Of a DNA stretch of 64,000 nt, positions 31,071 through 42,445 are shown piece by piece. Numbering within the stretch: position 1 is the first letter of the stretch; each line of letters starts with the position of its first letter. Origin of the DNA: Eutreptiella sp. 'Long Island Sound 2002' (lineage: Eukaryota; Euglenozoa; Euglenophyceae; Eutreptiales; Eutreptiaceae); NCBI GenBank assembly GCA_964036045.1, contig OZ038382.1, forward strand, positions 154,206,961-154,270,960, in the 5' to 3' direction. The notes under the pieces were generated by a model. The model had not been told where the DNA came from. It did no database searches and saw only the letters and a program-made list of their open reading frames with translations. A program made the translations under genes and the position numbers.

Positions 31071-34000
31071 GTTTGTGCCATGCTGTACATGGGCCCTGGA
31101 GGGGTTTGTGCTTAGCCCCCAGAGCAGGGCTTCTTTAGAATAATTAAAAACCAAGGGGGGGGGACCCCTCCCCCAAAGCCCCCTCCCCCCCTCCCCAGAC
31201 CAAAGTGACCATAGTGGGAAAAAACGAAATTTACAAAAGGGAAAATCTGGTCAGGCCATTTTTGGTACACCAAGTTTTGGGTCCAAAACCCCCTCCCCCC
31301 CTCCCCCCCCCCTGCTCAAATGAAGCCTTGCCCCAGAGCCTATCGCTTCCCTATGGAGCCTGGCAGGCCCTCACTTGAAGGCAGTCATGGGTCCCTCAGT
31401 TTTTGAAGGGGGCATTTGGGGTGAAGATGGGGAAAAAATACCACACATACATCCCTGTCAGAAGCGAGGGGGGGGGGGGGGGAAAGGCACCCGTGGCGCT
31501 GAAAGAAAAAACAACTTCGATCACTTCAAAGGGGGGGGGGCGGTCACGCGCAAACGACGCAAAACGCACCAATGCCATGGCCCAACAAGCAGCGACGCCC
31601 GGACACACTTCATGCAGGGAAGAACGGATTTCCTGCATTCCCCTGCTTCACAACGTGTCCACTGCCATTTCTGTCAGTGCAGTCGTTGCATCCTTGTGGC
31701 TTTGCTGAATTGCTTTCATTGCCATGGAATGTGATAGCACACCCACATTTCCTGTCGGGGATGGGGGTCGATTTCAACCGCCCAACCGGGGGACGGTCCA
31801 GGGCCCCGTAAGGAAAGCATCGCAGGACGACCCCCGCAGCACCAGCCACAGCCGCAGCAGACCAAGTACTGGGCCCCACGCACACACAGACGAAGCAACA
31901 CGCACCGCCCCCACGGCCGGACGGACAACGATGAACCGGCGCGCTCTGCGAAGGGAAGAACGGGTGACTGTCCAGGGCCCCGGAAGGAAACCAACGGAGG
32001 ATGAAATGTCACGCTGGGGTCCCAAATGTTCAGGTTGCCGTGTCTACATTAGGCCCCGGCTGTGCCCGCTCCCCACGGCGTTCATCACCTACTGCCCGGG
32101 CGTACTCTGAGTGCCGCACGATGGTTGCCACCATTGTCCACTGCTCCGCGACAGTCTGCACCAGGCCTTTGCTTAGTGGAGGCGCGGGCTGGGGGTGAAC
32201 CCCTGCCCTGGTGAGGGGATCTCAGTAGGATCCAGCCCTGCATGCCAGTCAGCTCAGTAGGAAGGAGCCCCGCCCCATGGGCAACTGAGTAGGACCCAGC
32301 GCCATCCACAAGGCTCCTCACTAGGAACCCGCCCTGACCCCCCCCCCCCCCGCCACTAAGCAAAGGCCTGGTCTGCACATGCGCCAGGACCGGAGATTCT
32401 TTTGCCGCTTGCTTCTTTTCCCCTACCAGGTCTGTCACGGTGGTTTCTTGTCCACTGGTCTCCTCTCCTCCACTCGACTTGATAGCCCTTGTGCAGTCCG
32501 CAGAACTACAGAACAATGTGCTGGCAGTTCTGGGTAAAGGAAAACCCAAATAAACACAGATGGCAGGCCTGGCGTGGTGCCCATTAGCCCCACCTCACAA
32601 ACAAATGTACCCCCCCCCCCTAAAATCTCCCACCCCTTGGAATCCCCCCCCCCCCCCCCCCAAGGAGACCCCCGCTTCAATGTGTTTGCTAGTTAACATT
32701 TCCTACGGAAGTTTGTGTTGCCTGTGTGTCACGCAAGGCATTGCACTGCTCTCCCATGGCTTCAAGTCACTTACCTGCATGTGTTCTGTGATATTCTCTC
32801 TGCAAAGGCGGTGTATGGAATGTTGTGTTGCTTTTTCAGACCCTAGTTTTCTCCTAGTGACCATGTATGGTGCCACTCACATACACCTAGTGCTCATGTG
32901 TGGGCCACTGTCATGGGGCCTTCACCAAATGGGCCACAGTTCTGCCACCTTCGGTACATGCACCCTGGTGGGGTCACTGAAGTGGATCATGAGAGTGCTC
33001 AACTCTCAAGGCCAGAGGCTGTGGTGGTTGCATCACCCAAGTCTCCAAATTCACCGGATGTTAGCATGATTTCAGAACCCCAGACACAGACACAACCCAC
33101 TGTGGTGGCAAATGTGTCCCAGAAGCGCTGCTAGAAGTCCACGTTGGATGCCTTGTTGAAGCCCATTCCCATTGTCATGGACAGTACCGCCGACAATGTG
33201 CAATTGACTGGCAGTCCCAGCCCCCCCCAAATGCCCCTGGTCTCCCAATTCTGCCATCATTGGAGGGTACCACACTTTGCCTTGAAATACCCTTGCAATC
33301 TCCCCTAGCCCCCTTGGGAGACCGTCACCTGGCGACCGTCTCCCCACCCCCCCCAAGGGAGACCGTCGCACTGGGTGAGGTTCCAAAGGGTGGCAAGGGG
33401 GGGAGGGTTGTTAATGTGCATTGCATCCCAATGGCTGAAGCCACCGTTCACAACGAGTGGCAAACGGATGTCTTTGCTTCCTTTTTTTTGGCGCCAGCAC
33501 CCACGGCCGGGATAGCGCCTCAGCCTTGCAGCGCGCTAACACCTGGTTGTGCTCTGCCGCATAGGACTACCTGAAGAAGGGTTACACGCTCCTCGATGTG
33601 CGGCCAAACTACGAGCGGGAGCGCATCCGTCCTGAGAACAGTGAACACGTGGAGTTCATTCAGGAGGTGGAGTCGCCGTGGTACGACGTTGTGGCCTTTG
33701 GTCGCAAGTGGGGCAACACGGCCTACGCTGGCTGCACTCGCGACTTTACTCGCAACCCTGAGTTCGTCCCGGAGGTTGTACCTGCCACGCCCAGGGCAGC
33801 TGTGTGTGCGTGTATGCGAGGGAGTGTGCAAGCAAGGGAGGGAGGGAGTGAGGGTGGGAGTGGGTAGCAAAGGAGTGATGGAGGGCCTTCTGGAGGGACC
33901 GAGGGCGGCGGCGAGGGCGAGAGCGAAAAAGAGACAGAGGGAGCCAGGACAGTCCGAGACAATCCAATTGGGACCCTCCCATCCTTCGCGGCCACTGCTG

Positions 34001-34912
34001 GCCCCGGCAGAGGGATTCCGAGGGTCCAGAGCCCGGTGGCACTTCAGTACATGGCTCAGGGTCTCGGCCTCTCCTGCCTGTGGCCTGTGACGCGGCTTGC
34101 AGTCCGCTGCGTGCGCTGTGTGCCTCCTTTGTGGTGCATGCCCTTGCACTTTGAACCGAGTCCTTGAACCGCGTGGCAATGAGACAACTCCTGACGCTGA
34201 TGGAGCAGAATGCTGCAGAAATGTCGAAGTAGTGCCGCATCTGCACTGCCGAACGCACACCCACACACTACAATACCCAGACTTGCAGATAAGCGCAGGC
34301 AAACACCCGCACATACGCGCACACACACATGCGCACACAATTTCTGCGCGTCCTATTGAACTTAGCAGTTTGTGTACGATTGGGTTCATTGCACTGGCCC
34401 GCATATACACACACCAACACCTCCGTCTCGACCCTTTTGGTTCCTCTGCCTCCCATGTCGTTAACGAGTGTACAGGTGACACGGGAAAACAAAGAGGAGG
34501 CAAACCGGAAAGGACAACAGTTGCACTTCTGACGTACTGCACAATGGGCTCCAGAAGCCCGCTGTTAGACAGGCTCTTGTGTGGCAGGTGGCATGCATAC
34601 TCTGCACAAGCACAAATCACACCAGGGTAGCACCTCTGGTCTCGTCCTTAACCCGCACCCAGCCATACCTCAGCAGCAGTAACCTTCTGATGCCCAGCCT
34701 GCCTGCAACCTAGGGCCAAGGTGTCGTGCAGGCCACCTAATGCCAACCTACAGGATGGATAGAGCAATGTTTGTTAGACCAGAAGCCCTGAATCAGTGTG
34801 GCAGCGAGCCTGACAGCGGGGCAGACAGACAACAGAAAATTGGTTCAGCTGTGTTACGAATTAAGTAGTTGGACCTCGCAGAATGTGCTTGATTCAGATG
34901 TCTCAAGCGCAT

Positions 34913-34977
<65 letters not shown>

Positions 34978-35894
34978 TCTTTGGGGCATCACGAAGCGGG
35001 GCACGTCCCTCGCCGCCCGCAACTACAGCTCTGTGAGGCCCACAGACTGCCGCCGTGCCCCATTTGCGCACGCACACAACGGGGGGTAAGGCACTGTTGT
35101 GCAAGGGGGCATCACAAAGTGTGCACCCCAGTCCAGCCATCCAGGAAGCGTTGCTCCTCTCAACAGCCGAAGCGTTCATATAAACGCCCACGAGTTGGGC
35201 CTTCACAGACAAGTCAAGCCTCTTTGAGGTCTCCACACCAACCCCCAACGCTTCCCGCCCCCAAGCGGCGGAGGCCCAAAACGCCATCCCCGCCCTCCCC
35301 ACCAACCCCTGTTCCACAGGGGCTGGTAGAGACGCCGGATACGGAAGCAATCTGCCGCCAGCTCTTTCTGGGGGCACACGGAAGGGCCAGCTCCGAGGTT
35401 ACCTAACCGTACACACACAGAGGTTCTGATTCCGCAGAAGGGATGGATCACAGGCGCAAAGAGGCAACAGCAGACTGAGCCGAATACACCTGCCATCTCA
35501 TGGCTGCATAAGGATCTACCTCGTAAAAAGTACGGGTGTCTGCCGGTCCAGAGGGGGGGGCTGCAGCTGCAGCAACAAGCGGGCGTCTTGCCCTCCGGAG
35601 GGTCGGCGGTCGTGCCAGCCCCCATGATCAGGGGGGAGGGGGGAGGCCCAGCAGGGCAGCGGACGGCGGCGTCGCCCCGGGGCGGCACACAAGGCCCAGG
35701 TCAGGGCCACGGGAGGGCCTCCGAGGAGGGCACATAGCCTCAGGACGGCGTCCTTCCGCCGCGCCGCGACACACCGGGGGGCCAGGGGAGGGATAGGGCA
35801 GGCTTCAGGCAGGCTCTAACCCGCTAACCCCTAACCCCCCCGTCGCAAGAGCGGCCAGGACATTAATAGCCATCAACCTCGTAAAAAGTACAGA

Positions 35895-35946
<52 letters not shown>

Positions 35947-38900
35947 ACACAGACACAAATGTTGTTTGTTTGTGGCTTATGTGCTTTCGGGAATCAGCAA
36001 GCCCTCCTTGGGCAGCCCAGACAGGGCCTCCAGCATGGAGTTCAATTTCGCATGTATAGCAGTAGGCAGTAGGCATGGACAAGCGGGAGCAGAAATCACA
36101 TGAGCTTCTTTCCACGAGAGGTTCTTGCCAAGGCAAGGGGAAAGGTGCAGGGAAGTCTGCCGGCGGCCAATTGGTATGCACACCATGTGCTTGCTCGCAA
36201 CGTCTTGTCTTGGAAGATCCCTCACCAAGGTTGGCCACTGGTGTGTGTCCCGGGGTGTTGTGGCTCATCGGCCTGTGCCTCGGCTCTGCAACTAACCCCA
36301 GGCGCGTTGGCGACCTGGACGTTAATAGCCTAGTGCCCTCCTAAATGTGGCTAGGATCCCCGATAGCTGAGTCCGACAACGCATACGTCTGGTGACTGCA
36401 AAGTCATGGGTTCAAACAGTGGTTCAATCTAGGGGAGGTGCAGAACTGAGTACAGCTCATTGGCAACACAATCCTCCAGGCAACAGAAATTCAAACCGCC
36501 TAGACAATGGGTGCCTGTAGTTGGCAGCTCACACCTCGGTGCACTTGGGCAACGTCTCCCGTAGCACTGGCACGACGGCAAAGGTATGGAGTCTCTGGTG
36601 CCCAAGGTTGGGGGTTTGAACCTGGTTGGCACCAGAGGCTGGTGCCTGCAGTGGGGTTCCTGTCCGCCGGTCCAATAACGGGGAGGGCTGCCAGCACTCT
36701 GAGGAGCTTGCTACAAGGGGGGGCTGCTGGCACCAACCTTGTTGGACCATGAGGGCACGACTGTGTTACTCTTAAGCACAAAAGGCTAATGCCCTCCTAA
36801 ATATGATTCTCCTCACACCCACCTGACCACCAACACTCATGTTTCATGCTCTAAGTTGGGTGTGCAACTGCATTAGAAGTCTATAAAATGAAATATTCAT
36901 AATATGCTTATGATGAATTTAAAGTTTATATTGCGTACAAATAGATTACTACCTGTCCAAAGGAAATTTGATGAAGGATTTCTTCAGTCATATTATCATG
37001 ATATACAACCTGTGACATCCGCTTTGCTTTCATCATGGTCCAATGTGTCCTTGTGTGCCTCCTCTAGTCTAATCTGGTTCCTCGCCATCTGTCCCCCCCC
37101 CCCCAAGCCTGGGTCCTCAATCCTATCCTCCACCTCTAAAGCCCTGCACGATGCAACCTGTCGATCAGCTTCACTGTCAGCATGCTATTGTGGTGGTCCC
37201 ACTGATGTGGGAAATGCAGCACAAGGCACGATACTGCACCGAGGAGACGTGAAGAACGCACTGTCAGAGTTGCGCCCCCCCCGGTAATAGTTCAGGCGTA
37301 CTGGTTCATTTGTGCTGGTTCGAGTGGTTTGGGAGTACCGACTCACCCAAACCATCACTTGGGACCGAAATTCAATTGTGGCCAGGGCCTGCTCAGGGAT
37401 TGTAGGGTTCCAAGCGCAGGGGGTGCAGAATAAAATGTCAGGCAGGCAGCCGACATTTCATTCTGACGATTGGCGGCGATTGTAGGGGGCTAGCAAAATG
37501 GTTCGGAGCGGTGGCAGTGTGCATCCCTGGAGCTGTTGGGGGCGAAACCCAAGAAATATCAACCACAGCACTCCCCTACCCTTGTCCAGCACTTCCCTAC
37601 CCGCCTCCGTGCCCCCGTGGACAGGTCATCAAGCGGTTCAACAAGAACTCCAAACTGATCATTGCCTGTGGTGATGGGTTGCGGTCGCTGGTGGCCTGCA
37701 AGCTGCTGCAAGACGAGGGCTGCAGGGATGTTGTGTGGGTCGAGGCCGGGCTGCTTACGTGTGAGTCCGAACCCGCAATGAAGTCCGTGGGCACTCAAGT
37801 CGATGTTGGGTACAAACGTGCCGGGCTGGACTTGGGCCTGATCTGGGCAAACGCAGTGGACAAGTTCACCGGAACCACCAACAAGAATTACTCGTAAGGC
37901 CTTTTGCGGGATGAATGGGTGCGCACGCGACCGGTCTTCGTCGTTGGCAGCGCTGTTCTTTGGAAATGAGATACCTCGTCCGACCACCGACGACGTTCTG
38001 GTTTGTCCGGTAGCTGAGTTCCAGTTAACCGACTGCGGTTGGCGATGTACCAACGGCAGTTGGCGGTCAACCAACGGTGGTCCATGGTTAATAGATGCCG
38101 GGTGGCTGGCAACCGACAGCGGCTTTTAGTTGGCCAGTGGTCTGTTGCGTGCCACAGGTTTCTTGTTTTTCCTTCGGGGCGTTCAAAGCAGCCTCTCAAT
38201 TTTTGGCGACGCAAATTGCAGCGAAGAGACTGGCCATGGGCATGTCCGGCAGCATTTTGCAACCGCGGAATGGTCGCCCCTCCCCTGCCAATGAGGGCCT
38301 TGTCGCTGCCTTTACTGAAGCAGGGGCCGCCAGTTTCGGCGCCTCTGACAAAACCGCACGAAGCGTCAGGCGACGTCATGATATTTATTCTTCACCAAAG
38401 TACGACAGCAGTCTTGGGAGGCGAGAGACCCCAATCGACCAGACCCCCACGTTTCGAGAACGCTGGTGCCTTGTGGTAGTCCTCCTCTTTCGCTGTACAT
38501 CGTTTTTGTGGCTAACGGACCTGAATGTGTGGGGGTTTTGCCTCCCGCTCGCGCTGATCCCCATGTCACTTTTCATGAGCCGTGCAAGTGCTTTGCTAAT
38601 GCAATGCTGCTGTTTCAAGATGGCAGGTTACGCAACATGTCCTACCTTTTTCCTATAAGTCTCTGATACGCAGCACAGTGTCACCGCTGTTGATGTAGTG
38701 GTATCGCAGTCAGGGACGACGCTGCGCATATATCCGTCGAATAGATGTGGTTGTTCATATCCTGGAGTTGGAGGCCGTAGAGCGGTCCAAGGGCCCCTCT
38801 CTGTCTATCAATCACTCACGGTGTACCGTGATATGTACTGTGATGGCGTACCGCTCCAGTTATTCTGCCAACTCCCCCCTATCCCCTCTGCAATGCTGTG

Positions 38901-39761
38901 GAGGGGCAGAACTGCTATGCAAAGAACGTCTCTTTGGTGGAGAACCGAGAGCCCACGGCGATGATGATCAAGAACCTCAGATCCTCTGAATGTTTGATGC
39001 TTCTGCAATGGTGTTTTGCAGCCATCCCGCACTATGTTGCCTTCCGTTCCGTTCTGTTTCCTTAATGAGTTGTGTTCTCGTCAATGGCGCCTCGTTTCCT
39101 GGTGTGGCAAACTCTGCTGGAGACAACCTTGTGGCGAATACTTCATTTTTCAAATTGCTGCGGACATTGTCCCCCCCCCCCAAGTTTGCAGCGCACTGGT
39201 AGGTTCATCAAGGAGAAATCGAGGAGCTACTGGGGCGGACCTGTGGGATGTCATCACGAGTTCCAGAGCGCTGTGGTGTGCAGAATGGCAAAGTGTTTTG
39301 GGCCCGCAAATCGGTTGGTGACATGCACGTAACCCACGCAAAATGCCGTTGTGCTTGAGGATCTCACATATTTGTCGCTTCTGCAAAATGTAGCGACCCA
39401 TTTGGTCACATGTAGTGCGGTGCTGTACCTTTCATCCCCGTTGCATGCCCGTTACATTCCGCTTTGTTCCCGTTACATTCCGTTGTATTCCCGTTACACC
39501 CCGTCACAGTCCGTCACATTCTATCACTTGTCATTAGCTCAACTAAGAGCTTAGGGCCCCTACGAGAAATGTGGGTCATACAAAGATTACGATGTGCCGG
39601 AGTACTCCCCCTACCGAAGCCCAACCGAAGTCCCCTCTGAGGATCTGAGCCCCTACATCCCTGACGGGCACGTGAGGGTCGTGTTGGGCTGGTTTGAGTT
39701 GAGACGCGGTCACTCCAGGGAATGCATTGTTTCACTGCCATACCTGCATGACGTGGCATGA
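30657..39761 (+). CDS. Rhodanese-domain protein, probably plastid membrane-associated
   Basis: Exons 30657-31070, 33565-33774 and 37625-37893 are well supported (phases 0, 0). Exons 39203-39317 and 39555 onward are possible. The N-terminus MFATKATAAASQTVPVVRAT is Ala/Ser/Thr/Arg-rich and acid-poor, like a transit peptide. A single membrane segment follows (APLTAFVAVAALVITAY, about residues 62-80). The rhodanese domain has GYTLLDVRPNYE and the active-site loop with Cys in IIACGDGLRSLVACKLL. Between them, TRNPEFVPEV and, after the domain, AGLL...SVGT...AGL resemble plant plastid STR9/STR11-type proteins as I remember them. Such proteins bear a Cys-based sulfurtransferase fold; the substrate is unknown. 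The stop codon after NKNYS overlaps a strong donor (GTAAGG at 37894), so either the protein ends at 37897 or it continues into a Cys-containing C-terminal extension. The coordinates cover the longer model. Confidence 0.7.
31071..33564 (+). other. Rhodanese gene intron 1
   Basis: GTTTGT...CATAG, 2.5 kb. It contains long C/G tracts (31155-31315, 31470-31543) and the 211-bp MITE at 32161-32371. Confidence 0.75.
32161..32371. mobile_element. 211-bp MITE with 19-bp TIRs and 6-bp target duplication
   Basis: Left end CCAGGCCTTTGCTTAGTGG, right end its exact reverse complement. The flanks 32155-32160 and 32372-32377 are both TCTGCA. The interior has four copies of a decamer close to CTCAGTAGGA (32221, 32253, 32285, 32317) with a 32-bp period and a C tract before the right TIR. 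No coding capacity. It lies inside rhodanese intron 1. Confidence 0.85.
33565..33774 (+). CDS. Rhodanese gene, exon 2
   Basis: Acceptor GCATAG. It encodes DYLKKGYTLLDVRPNYERE... to ...TRNPEFVPE. The donor GTTGTA at 33775 gives the best spacing to exon 3; GTACCT at 33778 would add one Val. Carries the first half of the rhodanese fold. Confidence 0.8.
34913..34974. repeat. (CA)n microsatellite
   Basis: About 30 uninterrupted CA units. Confidence 0.97.
35518..35891. repeat. Pair of 16-bp direct repeats flanking 342 bp
   Basis: ACCTCGTAAAAAGTAC occurs identically at 35518-35533 and 35876-35891. The enclosed G/C-rich segment has no poly-A tail or inverted ends. It may be a long target-site duplication or a deletion-type duplication. 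Confidence 0.6.
35895..35957. repeat. (CA)n microsatellite
   Basis: About 29 CA units, ending with CAGACACA variants. Confidence 0.97.
36122..36280. repeat. Dispersed repeat, copy 1 of 2 (matches 42001-42183)
   Basis: Shares TTCTTGCCAAGGCAAGGGGA through CATCGGCCTGTGCCT with 42001-42183 in the same orientation. The second copy has about 20 extra bases (CACACCGCATCTTTGCTGCT) and a few substitutions. Confidence 0.9.
36350..36785 (+). repeat. tRNA-like SINE candidate with flanking direct repeats
   Basis: Near the 5' end TAGCTGAGTCCG (36364) and GGGTTCAAAC (36409) resemble A and B boxes, with a Cys-like anticodon arm between (GACTGCAAAGTC). A second B-box-like GGGGTTTGAACC lies near 36611. The segment is bracketed by 36330-36349 and 36786-36805, 20-bp direct repeats with 18 matches (CTAGTGCCCTCCTAAATGTG type). 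Confidence 0.5.
37625..37893 (+). CDS. Rhodanese gene, exon 3
   Basis: Acceptor GGACAG. It encodes VIKRFNKNSKLIIACGDGLR, the catalytic Cys loop, then VVWVEAGLL and MKSVGTQVDVGYKRAGLDLG. It ends either at TAA 37895-37897 or, by splicing at GTAAGG, after 37893 in phase 2. Confidence 0.8.
39203..39317 (+). CDS. Possible rhodanese gene exon 4
   Basis: Acceptor GGTAG (weak, after a C tract), donor GTGACA, phases 2 to 0, as needed to follow exon 3. It encodes FIKEKSRSYWGGPVGCHHEF and CRMAKCFGPANRL with GC-rich third positions. The spacing C-x9-C occurs once (GCHHEF...VC). It could belong to another gene. Confidence 0.4.
39425..39528. repeat. Short tandem repeat, CCCGTTACATTCCG type
   Basis: About five imperfect units of 20 bases (GTTACATTCCG, GTTACACCCCG, GTCACAGTCCG) in intron 4 of the longer rhodanese model. 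Confidence 0.7.
39555..39761 (+). CDS. Possible rhodanese gene exon 5
   Basis: Acceptor GAGCTTAG, phase 0. It encodes GPYEKCGSYKDYDVPEYSPY, then an acidic Pro-rich stretch (SEDLSPYIPDGHV). A good donor (GTGAGG at 39672) would end the exon there; otherwise the frame stops at TGA 39759-39761. The Tyr/Pro/Asp-rich sequence reads as genuine protein, but I recognise no domain. Confidence 0.4.
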   Translation, partial: GPYEKCGSYKDYDVPEYSPYRSPTEVPSEDLSPYIPDGHVRVVLGWFELRRGHSRECIVSLPYLHDVA

Positions 39762-42000
39762 CTAGAGCACACAACCCAAAACGTCCTGTCACAAACTCCA
39801 GACCATTCGAGGAAAGGTACAACAAAACAAGAACAACAATTGTACCAACCAACAACAATGCGACTCCCACAGAAATCGGAGTCGGTATCAGACAAGAGGG
39901 CATTGTGGTACGCATGGGGGATGGAAGGCAAGGGGGAGGGTACACGCATGGCAACTGACCACCAATGCTTGGCGCGTGTGCCCAGGTTTTGGTGTTTGAA
40001 ATGCCCATGGGTTGTGCAGATAATGTCACCAAAGTTCTTGCCTCCATTCGATCTGGACATTTTAGTAGTGAGTACCCAAGGTGCATGCCCACAAGATTAC
40101 AAAAGGTGCACTCAGCCTTTTGGTGTACACAGTGCTTTGAAATTTGCAAGTTGTTCTGAAGCTGCAAACTTCGATGCGGTGAGTGCCCTGAAATTTGGAA
40201 CCTTGTGCCTCCAATTGTGCCCCCAGGCAATGTCTATGCACTGCTCAATGGCAACAATTATGCCCACTTGCTCGGCAAACTTTTCCACTCGCGTGATGTG
40301 ACAAATCACCGTGCGTCCTCTGTAGACTGCGCTCCATGCCTTTTCAAGCCCCAATGAGCATAGAGATTGTGTGGGCAAAGACTGCCTGCGGTGTTTGGGG
40401 GTCGGGGCACAGTTTTGGGCATAAATTGTATTTTACGACGGACATTCCTGAAGACAAGTGGATGCCAAAAGGCTTGCTGGTCCCTGTTTCTGCCAACAAG
40501 CCTCCTGCCAAATGGGCCAAACCACCACCCAAGCGTGCTGCCAAAGCATTCCTGTGCACAGTGGTCCCCATGTTCAGGAGTTCGTAGTGAAGTGGAGCAG
40601 GACCAAGAAATGGCACACGGAGTGCATCCCGGAGTGAGTTATGTCACATGGACACCCGTTGGAACCAATGCATGCTTTTCTCATGCGTGCAATCTTGCCC
40701 TCATTTACCACCTGCCATTCCCCACCTGCGGATCAACGGCCCCTCACTGACCCCGGGGAACGGCACCACGACCATACACAAACATTGCTGTACATAAACA
40801 TTGCACTGACAAAGGGGGGCGAGGGTGCTGTGTGGATATTTGAAGCAGTGCATGCCTGTTTGGATATCACTGTACCCAGCAACATGCGAAAAATTGCCGG
40901 TTGCCTGTTGTAGATTCCTTACTTGGTGCACAGACGATATGCATGAGGGAAGGGGGTGGTGTTTGCCCTTGGCCAGAAGCCCAAAGTGCTGCAAAGGGGT
41001 ACTCAGGCTCATGCTCAAGGACAGGCTTGTGCTAGAACCGTGAGATTGCCGCAGGAAAAGTCTTCTCATAACCCCCCCCCTCCCCGCCCTGAAACCCCCT
41101 GGTGGCAGTAGCATTAGCACAGTTTGATTGCATGTGCAGGGGGAGCAGGTTATAGGTGGTGGAGGGGTAATAGGTGCTTCCGACTGCATTTGCACCTTCA
41201 GACGTTATTCATCTTTGTGTATGGGAAATTGATTTGGATTTGTCCGTGGGCGTGCTTGAAGGTGCTGAAGCTGCTGACAATGATGATGAGGGGGGGGGGG
41301 GGCATTTTCAGATGAGGAGCTCGTTGACCTGCCTGAGGGTCATGATGGGGAGGAGGAAATTGTGATTGACAACTTGAATGATGCCATTATTCAACTAGCA
41401 GTGCAATACATCCATTGCTGTGATTCCAGGTGATTTGACTGCAATTTTGCAGTCATTGGATTTTGATTTCATTTTTGCATATCGGTATCATTATCAGCGT
41501 CGCTGATGAGTGGGCTTGTAAGAACCCAATTCACTTCAATGATTTGGTGGCATTTGATGTGATATGCCTGTGTGCTCAATGGGGGGGGTTTCAGGTCCCT
41601 GGGTGGCATGGTTCTTTTTTGGGGGCGGGTTACAGGTGCTGGGGGGGGTTAGGCCAAGTTATGATTTTCTCCCCTTGCCGGATTGCTGGTTGCTTGCTGC
41701 CAGAAAGGGGGCAATGGGCATTCAAAGGGGTTGTAAAACTTTGCTGGTAACATTTGCTGGTGAGCACGCCGTGCCCCCTTTCTTGGTGCTCATTTTGTAT
41801 GGTCAAAGACAAGCAGTCAGTGCCACTTACAATGCTGGTAGAAGAGTTTTCGGAATCCCCCGTGTGTGTACTCAAATTGGACCACAAACATGGCATGAGA
41901 ATGATGCAAGACCCCCCCCCCCCCCGTCAGACCTTGTGCCAGCCCCCCCCTCCCCCTTCAGACCCCAGCCGGACTCTGCCAGACCATTCTCTGACGGTTT
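39762..42000. other. Intergenic with decayed element pieces
   Basis: Short protein-like stretches occur in shifting + frames: 40417-40587 (KLYFTTDIPEDKWMPKGLL and KPPAKWAKPPPKRAAKAF) and 41310-41433 (EELVDLPEGHDGEEEIVID). They suggest an old coding element with many frameshifts. No family assigned; no intact gene. Confidence 0.3.
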
Positions 42001-42183
42001 TTCTTGCAAAGGCAAGGGGAAAGGTGCAGGGACCTAAGTCTGCTGGTGGCCAATTGGTATGCACACCATGTGCTTGCTTGCAATGTCTTGTCTTGGAAGA
42101 TCCCTCACCAAGGTCACACCGCATCTTTGCTGCTTGGCCACTGGTGTGTGTCCCGGGGTGTTGTGGCTCATCGGCCTGTGCCT
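42001..42183. repeat. Dispersed repeat, copy 2 of 2 (matches 36122-36280)
   Basis: Same orientation as copy 1. It ends 89 bases before the BART start codon, so it forms part of that gene's 5' flank. Confidence 0.9.
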
Positions 42184-42272
42184 ACCCCACACCTTCCAGC
42201 CCTCGCCCCCCTCCACACGTTGCCTGCGTTGCAACCCTCCGAACCCTCTGCACAGCATGTGGCAGCGGCACC

Positions 42273-42445
42273 ATGTCGGACCCCCAGGCCTTCGCTGAGC
42301 AGTTGGAGCTGTTCTTCGTGCTGTCCGATGACTTCAAGATGGCCCTGTGGAAATGGGTCCGCCAGCACTCGACCGTTCTTGAGACCATGAAAGCCGCCGA
42401 TCCCACCGCAGAACAATCGTTGGAGCACTATGAAGTGTACCGCGG
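42273..42445 (+). CDS. BART gene, exon 1
   Basis: 57 codons plus two bases, ending CGCGG before GTATTG. Joining to exon 2 restores Arg-Gly-Tyr. Confidence 0.8.

Larger units (their letters stand above)
33775..37624 (+). other. Rhodanese gene intron 2 (3.9 kb)
   Basis: Contains two long (CA)n runs, a tRNA-like insertion (36350-36785), a 16-bp direct repeat pair (35518, 35876) and one copy of a dispersed segment (36122-36280). No exon seen between. Confidence 0.7.

Noticed and set aside
33520-34620. 366-codon minus-strand ORF
   Set aside because: It is antisense to rhodanese exon 2 and has low-complexity Ser/Pro/Arg/Leu composition; GC-rich DNA gives such frames by chance.
35820-35842. Interstitial telomere-like CTAACCC motifs
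   Set aside because: Only two or three imperfect units within C-rich sequence.
36364-36430. Functional tRNA-Cys gene
   Set aside because: Anticodon arm and B-box are tRNA-like, but the acceptor and D stems do not pair; treated as part of a SINE-like insertion.
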